Source of the DNA: Roseomonas sp. E05
GTDB lineage: Bacteria > Pseudomonadota > Alphaproteobacteria > Acetobacterales > Acetobacteraceae
Length of the DNA stretch: 45,624 bases
Direction: 5' to 3'
Assembly (NCBI RefSeq): GCF_030063475.1
Contig: NZ_JASIRT010000039.1
Coordinates: 1 to 45,624, forward strand
In this document: positions 41,291-45,624 of the stretch, piece by piece
How the letters are laid out: each line of letters begins with the position of its first letter
Numbering within the stretch: the first letter of the stretch is position 1
Program-made: the position numbers and the translations under genes
The notes under the pieces: generated by a model
Seen by the model: only the letters and a program-made list of their open reading frames with translations
Told to the model about the DNA's origin: nothing
Databases searched by the model: none

Positions 41291-41310
41291 GGGGGAAGGC
41301 AAATTCCCCC
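41291..41310 (-). terminator. Palindrome after grxD, possible terminator (repeat copy 4)
   Basis: GGGGGAA (41291-41297) pairs with TTCCCCC (41304-41310) around a 6-base loop, about 28 bases past the grxD stop on the minus strand. The core AATTCCCCCC is shared with the intergenic palindromes at 5381, 28155 and 39841. Confidence 0.45.
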
Positions 41311-41337
41311 CGGAAGCGAAAAGGGCCCCCTAAGGCT

Positions 41338-41676
41338 TTAAGCCGCCGCCTCGTGCGGAATGCCCTTCTCGTCCAGCAGGGCGGTCAGCTCGCCGTTCTG
41401 GAACATCTCCATGATGATGTCGCAGCCGCCAACGAACTCGCCCTTGACGTAGAGCTGCGGGATGGTCGGCCAGTTGGTGTAGGCCTTGATACCCTCGCGC
41501 AGCTCCATGTCCTCCAGCACGTTCACGCCCTTGAAGGGCACGCCCACGTGGCTGAGGATCTGCACGACGCGCGCGGAGAAGCCGCACTGCGGGAAGACCG
41601 GGGTGCCCTTCATGTAGAGGACGACCGGGTTCTCGGTGACCTCGGCCTGGATGCGCTCGAAGGTGGGATTGCTCAT
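41338..41676 (-). CDS. grxD: Monothiol glutaredoxin Grx4
   Basis: A 112-residue CGFS-type glutaredoxin (C31-G-F-S34) that binds a glutathione-ligated [2Fe-2S] cluster at a dimer interface and passes it on in iron-sulfur assembly. Y-M-K-G-T-P and the T-I-P-Q-L-Y-V and G-G-C-D glutathione contacts are intact. It is last in the purL-bolA-grxD operon, 27 bases after bolA. Grx4 and BolA proteins form a known complex. The likely demand in this region is the iron-sulfur load of HpnH, IspH and the Mo hydroxylases, although that link is only contextual. Confidence 0.97.
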   Translation of the reverse strand: MSNPTFERIQAEVTENPVVLYMKGTPVFPQCGFSARVVQILSHVGVPFKGVNVLEDMELREGIKAYTNWPTIPQLYVKGEFVGGCDIIMEMFQNGELTALLDEKGIPHEAAA

Positions 41677-41703
41677 GGGTGCCTGTCCTTAGCCTTGAAA
41701 GGG

Positions 41704-41940
41704 CTATTGTGGGGGAGCGGAAGTCTGCAGGGCGAGGGCGTGCAGCGCGCCGCCCATGCGGCCCTGCAGGGCCGCGTAGACGAGCTGGTGCTGCTGCACG
41801 CGGGAGCGGCCGCGGAACGCCTCGGAAATGACGGTCGCGGCATAGTGGTCGCCGTCCCCGGCCAGGTCCTCGATGGTGACCCTGGCATCGGGGAAGGCCG
41901 CCTTGATGAGGGCCTCGATCTCCGCAGCCGACATGGCCAT
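41704..41940 (-). CDS. bolA: BolA family protein
   Basis: A 78-residue BolA-type protein with the class II KH-like fold. The pattern D-G-D-H-Y-A-A-T-V-I-S then F-R-G-x-S-x-V-x-Q-H-Q-L-V-Y-A-A-L is diagnostic; the His in H-Q-L-V-Y is the cluster ligand shared with Grx4. ATG 41940 has AAGGAG nine bases upstream; ATG 41934 is also possible. It lies 39 bases after purL and 27 before grxD. Confidence 0.96.
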   Translation of the reverse strand: MAMSAAEIEALIKAAFPDARVTIEDLAGDGDHYAATVISEAFRGRSRVQQHQLVYAALQGRMGGALHALALQTSAPPQ

Positions 41941-41979
41941 GCGCGCTTGCTCCTTGCTCCGGTTTCCGTCGGCGCCAGC

Positions 41980-44253
41980 CTAGCGGGCCATCAGCGCCGG
42001 CAGGAAGCGCTCGTGCGCCGCCCGCAGGTCGTCCACCGATATGGACCCGGCCCCCGGCAGAACCAAGGCCCCGCCGCCGGTCCGGCCGATGCGCCCCGCA
42101 GGGACGCCGGCCTCCCTGGCGGCGGCGAGCAGGGCGGCGGCATCGCGCACGCCGAGGACATAGCGGCCCTGGTCCTCGCCGAACCAGTAGGCATGGGCGG
42201 GGAGGGTGCCGGGCGCGGCCTCCAGGGTGGCGCCGGTGCCGCCCTCCATCGCCATCTCGGCCAGGGCGACGAGCAGGCCGCCATCGGCGACGTCATGGCT
42301 GGCGGCCACGGCGCCGGCCAGGATCTGGGCGCGGACGAAGTCGCCGTTGCGGCGCTCGGCGGCGAGGTCCACCGGCGGGGGGGCGCCCTCCTCGCGGCCG
42401 GCGATCTCGCGCAGCCAGAGGGACTGGCCGAGATGGCCGGCCGTCTCGCCGATCAGGACCAGGTCCAGGCCGGAGGCGAGGGCGTAGCCGACCGCCTGGC
42501 GCGCATCCTCCAGCACGCCGACGCCGCCGATGGCGGGGGTGGGGAGAATGCCCTTGCCCTCCGTCTCGTTGTAGAGCGAGACGTTGCCGGAGACGACGGG
42601 GAAGTCCAGCGCCGTGCAGGCGGCCGCCATGCCGCGCACGGCGGCGGCGAACTGGCCCATGATCTCGGGCTTCTCGGGGTTGCCGAAGTTCATGTTGTCG
42701 GTGATGGCGAGGGGCTTGGCGCCGGTGGCGGTGATGTTGCGCCAGGCCTCAGCCACCGCCTGCTTGCCGCCTTCCTCCGGGTCCGCCGCGCAGTAGCGGG
42801 GGGTGACGTCGGTGGTCATGGCCAGGGCGCGGGGGCTGTCCTCCAGCTTGACGATGGCGGCGTCCGCCGCGCCGGGGCGCTTCACGGTCTGGCCGCCCAC
42901 CGTGCTGTCATACTGGTCCCAGATCCAGCGGCGGGAGCAGAGGTCGGGGCTGGCGATCAGGGTTTGCAGCGCCTCGGCGAGGCCCATCGGGCTCGGGACG
43001 GAGTCCGGGGGGAGGAGGGGCTGCTTCGGGGTTTCCGCCGTGGGGCGGTGGTAGAGGGGGGCCTCGGATTCCAGGGGGGCGAGGGGGATGTCGGCCTCGA
43101 CGGCGCCCTGGTGGCGGATGACGATGTGGCCGGTGTCGGTCAGGCGGCCGATGACGGCGAAATCCAGCTCCCACTTGCGGAAGATGGCCTCGGCCACGGC
43201 CTCGCGGCCGGGCTTGAGGATGAGCAGCATGCGCTCCTGGCTCTCGGAGAGCATCATCTCATAGGCGGACATGCCGGTCTCGCGCTGGGGGACGGTGTCC
43301 AGCTCCAGCTCGATGCCGACGCCGCCCTTGCCGGCCATCTCGACGCTGGAGGAGGTCAGGCCGGCGGCGCCCATGTCCTGGATGGCGACGATGGCGTCGG
43401 TCGCCATCAGCTCCAGGCAGGCCTCGATGAGGAGCTTCTCCGCATAGGGGTCGCCGACCTGGACGGTGGGGCGCTTCTCCTCGGAATCCGCGGTGAACTC
43501 GGTGCTGGCCATGGTGGCGCCGTGGATGCCGTCCCGCCCGGTCTTGGAGCCGACATAGACCACGGGGTTGCCGATGCCGGCGGCCGCGCTGAGGAAGATG
43601 CGGTCCTTCGGGGCGATGCCGACGGTCATGGCGTTGACCAGCGGGTTGCCGTTGTAGCTCGGGTGGAAGTTGACCTCGCCGCCCACGGTGGGGACGCCCA
43701 CGCAGTTGCCGTAGCCGCCGATGCCGCGCACCACGCCATCCAGGATGTGCTTTGTTCGGGGATGGTCGGGCGAGCCGAAGCGCAGGGCGTTCAGGTTGGC
43801 GATGGGGCGGGCGCCCATGGTGAAGACATCCCGCAGGATGCCGCCGACGCCGGTGGCGGCGCCCTGGTAGGGCTCAATGAAGCTCGGGTGGTTGTGGCTC
43901 TCCATCTTGAAGATGGCGGCCAGGCCATCGCCGATATCGATCACGCCGGCATTCTCGCCCGGGCCGTGGATGACCCAGGGGGCCTTGGTGGGGAGCTGGC
44001 GGAGCCAGACGCGGCTCGACTTGTAGGAGCAGTGCTCGGACCACATCACCGAGAAGATGCCGAGCTCGGTGAGGGAAGGTTCGCGGCCGAGGATGGCGAG
44101 CACGCGCTCGAACTCATCCGGCTTCAGGCCGAACTCGGCGGCGAGCTGGGCGGCGCGTTCCGGGGCCAGCGGGGTGGGGGCGAGGCGTGCGGGGGCGGAC
44201 ATGCCGGGCTTTTCGGCATCCGGCGCGCGCTTGTCCAGGGGTGGAATGGTCAT
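41980..44253 (-). CDS. purL: Phosphoribosylformylglycinamidine synthase subunit PurL
   Basis: The small-type PurL, which converts FGAR to FGAM in purine synthesis with PurS and Pur[11 protein letters not shown] holds the catalytic histidine; the ATP-binding loops K-M-E-S-H-N-H-P-S and the second-half [13 protein letters not shown] are intact. ATG 44253 gives 757 residues and overlaps the upstream stop as ATGA. ATG 44202 gives 740, closer to the usual small PurL length. Neither has a strong ribosome site, which leaves coupling through the ATGA overlap as a fair argument for the longer form. Confidence 0.95.
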   Translation of the reverse strand: MTIPPLDKRAPDAEKPGMSAPARLAPTPLAPERAAQLAAEFGLKPDEFERVLAILGREPSLTELGIFSVMWSEHCSYKSSRVWLRQLPTKAPWVIHGPGENAGVIDIGDGLAAIFKMESHNHPSFIEPYQGAATGVGGILRDVFTMGARPIANLNALRFGSPDHPRTKHILDGVVRGIGGYGNCVGVPTVGGEVNFHPSYNGNPLVNAMTVGIAPKDRIFLSAAAGIGNPVVYVGSKTGRDGIHGATMASTEFTADSEEKRPTVQVGDPYAEKLLIEACLELMATDAIVAIQDMGAAGLTSSSVEMAGKGGVGIELELDTVPQRETGMSAYEMMLSESQERMLLILKPGREAVAEAIFRKWELDFAVIGRLTDTGHIVIRHQGAVEADIPLAPLESEAPLYHRPTAETPKQPLLPPDSVPSPMGLAEALQTLIASPDLCSRRWIWDQYDSTVGGQTVKRPGAADAAIVKLEDSPRALAMTTDVTPRYCAADPEEGGKQAVAEAWRNITATGAKPLAITDNMNFGNPEKPEIMGQFAAAVRGMAAACTALDFPVVSGNVSLYNETEGKGILPTPAIGGVGVLEDARQAVGYALASGLDLVLIGETAGHLGQSLWLREIAGREEGAPPPVDLAAERRNGDFVRAQILAGAVAASHDVADGGLLVALAEMAMEGGTGATLEAAPGTLPAHAYWFGEDQGRYVLGVRDAAALLAAAREAGVPAGRIGRTGGGALVLPGAGSISVDDLRAAHERFLPALMAR

Positions 44254-44858
44254 GCCCAGCTCAGCCGCACAACACGAGGGATGCGGGCGCGGCCGCCGGC
44301 ATCCCGCAAGAGGCGGGAGAGGCTGGAAAACCAGGCCTTGCAGCGGGACTTCGGGGCGCGGCCGGCGAGCAGGCCCAGGGGGAAGGGCAGGCGGGCGAGG
44401 GTTTCGGACAAAAGGGGATCGGGCAGGAGCCAGGGCGGGCCGGGCAAGGCCGAGCGCAGGCCGATGCGGCGGATGAGCAGCAGAAAACGATGGCCGAGGA
44501 TGCGGTGCGCGCGGCGGGCGGCGCGGAGGATGAAATACTCGATGGCGCGCAGGGGATGGGCGGGGGCGGCCTCGGCCAGGGCCTCCAGCAGGCGCTGCCA
44601 GAGGCCGGCATGGGTGAGACGGCGGAAATAGCGCGCGATGGTGTCGGGCTTGCCATAGGCGCCCGGAACCTCCCGCCAGGGGGCATGGGTGCAGGCGATG
44701 TGGAAGATGGCATCCATCCGCGCGCGCAACTCCGGGATGGGGCGGCCCTGGGGGGAGCGGTGCAGGAGATAAGGCAGGAGCGCCGCCCATTCCGAGTCGG
44801 AGAGCCTGGACCAGGGACGGGGCGGCGTCAGACGGGGGGAATGGGGGAGAGGGCGCAT
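44250..44858 (-). CDS. Transposase-derived protein (IS5-type N-terminal domain only)
   Basis: A 202-residue protein. Residues about 14-95 match the helix-turn-helix N-terminal domain of IS5-family transposases (DUF4096): [11 protein letters not shown], then [22 protein letters not shown] and [12 protein letters not shown]. The remaining about 105 residues show no DDE catalytic pattern and are Leu/Arg-rich. No inverted repeats or target duplications are seen at its edges. The frame is intact and its stop overlaps a purL ATG. So it looks like a domesticated DNA-binding protein, not a recent IS fragment; decay with a chance frame is the alternative. ATG 44858 has no ribosome site and sits right after a promoter. 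Confidence 0.75.
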   Translation of the reverse strand: MRPLPHSPRLTPPRPWSRLSDSEWAALLPYLLHRSPQGRPIPELRARMDAIFHIACTHAPWREVPGAYGKPDTIARYFRRLTHAGLWQRLLEALAEAAPAHPLRAIEYFILRAARRAHRILGHRFLLLIRRIGLRSALPGPPWLLPDPLLSETLARLPFPLGLLAGRAPKSRCKAWFSSLSRLLRDAGGRARIPRVVRLSWA

Positions 44859-44865
44859 AGGAGGG

Positions 44866-44894
44866 AGTGTAGCAGGGCGGGAGGGAATAGGCAA
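44866..44894 (-). promoter_or_regulatory. Promoter of the transposase-derived gene / purL operon
   Basis: On the minus strand TTGCCT (44894-44889), a 17-base spacer and TACACT (44871-44866) form a good sigma70-type promoter. The -10 box ends seven bases before the ATG at 44858, so the transcript would be leaderless or nearly so. Confidence 0.6.
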
Positions 44895-45029
44895 GTTTTC
44901 CTACAAAATGGCTTTACTTTTGTGCCCCTAACCTTTCCCGCAAGAAGGCTACTGCAAGAGAAACGTGAGTGGGCTGACAGGGAAGTTAAAGTTGCTTACG
45001 GTTCTAAAGCTGCCCTCGAGGATAATGCC

Positions 45030-45536
45030 TTGCCGGTCCCAGATTACCAGACGCTCATGTTGCCTGTCCTGCGCATAGCGGCAGAGGGTGAAACACGAGT
45101 ACCTCAGATGGCAGAGCGGATCGCGAATGATTTTGCACTTACGGATACTGAGCGTGACGAGATGCTGCCAAGCGGACGGCAGCGGCTTCTGCATAATCGA
45201 ATCCATTGGGCGAAATTCTACCTGACGAAGGCTGGGCTGATCGAAAGTCCCGGCCGTGGCCGCTTTCTGGCCAGCGGTTCCGGCTACGCGCTCCTGGCTC
45301 GCAACCCAGCCGCGATAGATGTTGATCTCCTCAAGACCTACCCTGCGTTTCTTGCGTTCTACAACGGTAACGGTGGAGGGGTTGGTCAGGAGGAACAACC
45401 AGTGGCCAAGGCTGCAACCGCCTCGGAAGCAACGCCTGAAGAGCAAATAGATGCTGCCCACTCGTTGATCCATTCAGCGCTTAAAGCCGACCTTCTTCAG
45501 CGAGTACTAGGCGGTGGTGACGATTTCCTGATCTGA
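45030..45536 (+). CDS. Mrr N-terminal-domain protein, nuclease domain missing
   Basis: A 168-residue protein from TTG 45030 (GAGG eight bases upstream). P-V-P-D-Y-Q-T-L-M-L-P-V-L, M-L-P-S-G-R-Q-R-L-L-H-N-R-I-x-W-A and L-x-K-A-G-L-I-E-S-P-G-R-G match the winged-helix N-terminal domain of Mrr-type restriction proteins. A linker follows, then D-L-L-Q-R-V-L, the usual lead-in to the PD-(D/E)XK Mrr catalytic domain, and the frame stops nine residues later. The other frames after this point do not show the missing domain. GC is clearly lower than in the rest of the window, suggesting transfer. ATG 45057 is an alternative start. A truncated restriction gene or a stand-alone target-binding protein are both possible. 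Confidence 0.7.
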   Translation: MPVPDYQTLMLPVLRIAAEGETRVPQMAERIANDFALTDTERDEMLPSGRQRLLHNRIHWAKFYLTKAGLIESPGRGRFLASGSGYALLARNPAAIDVDLLKTYPAFLAFYNGNGGGVGQEEQPVAKAATASEATPEEQIDAAHSLIHSALKADLLQRVLGGGDDFLI

Positions 45537-45593
45537 GGGATTCCGCTGCTGAGCGGGGCGTGATTCAAGGCTGGCTTTTGGAGGCTGGCCTGG

Positions 45594-45624
45594 ATGAGCG
45601 CGGACCCGGATGCGTTGCGCGATG
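45594..45624 (+). CDS. Start of a possible gene (partial, right edge)
   Basis: ATG 45594 has GGAGG nine bases upstream and opens a frame (M-S-A-D-P-D-A-L-R-D) that leaves the window. GTG 45560 in another frame is an alternative. Too short to identify. Confidence 0.3.
   Translation, partial: MSADPDALRD

Noticed and set aside
41266-44631. 1121-codon plus-strand frame opposite purL
   Set aside because: Antisense shadow of purL, bolA and grxD; Gly/His/Leu/Asp-rich composition and no domain.
44250-44894. Calling a complete insertion sequence
   Set aside because: No terminal inverted repeats, target duplication or DDE domain were found around the gene.
1-45624. CRISPR array, tRNA, rRNA or prophage
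   Set aside because: No regularly spaced repeats, no tRNA-like cloverleaf and no phage structural genes were noticed on reading both strands; a dedicated tool run would be needed to exclude small RNAs.

Overview
The window reads as a chromosomal segment of a very GC-rich alphaproteobacterium. The hopanoid gene set, the high-GC codon use, the purL-bolA-grxD operon and the two molybdenum-hydroxylase systems fit Acetobacteraceae (Roseomonas-like). That placement is inferred from gene content; no rRNA or other taxonomic marker gene is present.

Layout. (1) 1-5.4 kb: the C-terminal end of a probable type I-secreted protein, twin hairpin terminators, about 840 bp without a recognisable gene, a DUF6496-like small basic protein, and paoABC encoding a molybdenum aldehyde oxidoreductase. 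(2) 5.5-18.2 kb: a hopanoid lipid locus. hpnA-hpnB-hpnD-hpnE-shc-hpnG run on the plus strand with ATGA/GTGA-type overlaps at most joints. ispH-hpnH run on the minus strand and meet hpnG tail to tail. hpnM (+) and hpnN (-) also converge. hpnC is not in the window. (3) 18.3-26.9 kb: a lipid and phosphonate block. It holds a ferritin-like di-iron protein, a CDP-alcohol phosphatidyltransferase, a cold-shock protein, a small unknown protein, then a minus-strand operon of aepX (PEP mutase fused to a nucleotidyltransferase), aepY, hpnL and phnW, with a second intact nucleotidyltransferase diverging from aepX. Together these encode PEP to 2-aminoethylphosphonate (AEP), a likely CTP activation step, a candidate transferase onto a lipid alcohol, and a hopanoid-type membrane protein. 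My main hypothesis is that the hopanoid locus is extended by a phosphonolipid (or phosphonate-modified lipid) pathway.

(4) 27-28 kb: a pirin. (5) 28.2-36.9 kb: a minus-strand catabolic operon (NIPSNAP, FAD / 2Fe-2S / Mo subunits of a hydroxylase, ACMSD-like amidohydrolase, Tat-exported binding protein, ABC permease and ATPase, enol-lactonase-like hydrolase). It faces a divergent MocR-type regulator with an inverted repeat between them. The substrate is unknown. (6) 38.5-41.2 kb: a Cys/Met-metabolism PLP enzyme, an antibiotic-biosynthesis-monooxygenase-fold protein and a TspO-like membrane protein. (7) 41.3-44.9 kb: grxD, bolA and purL, preceded by a transposase-derived DNA-binding-domain protein whose stop codon overlaps a possible purL start. 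(8) 44.9-45.6 kb: a clear drop in GC and an Mrr N-terminal-domain protein lacking its nuclease domain, then the first codons of a further gene.

A family of GC-rich palindromes with a GGGGGAATTC-type core recurs in intergenic gaps near 5.4, 28.1, 39.8 and 41.3 kb.
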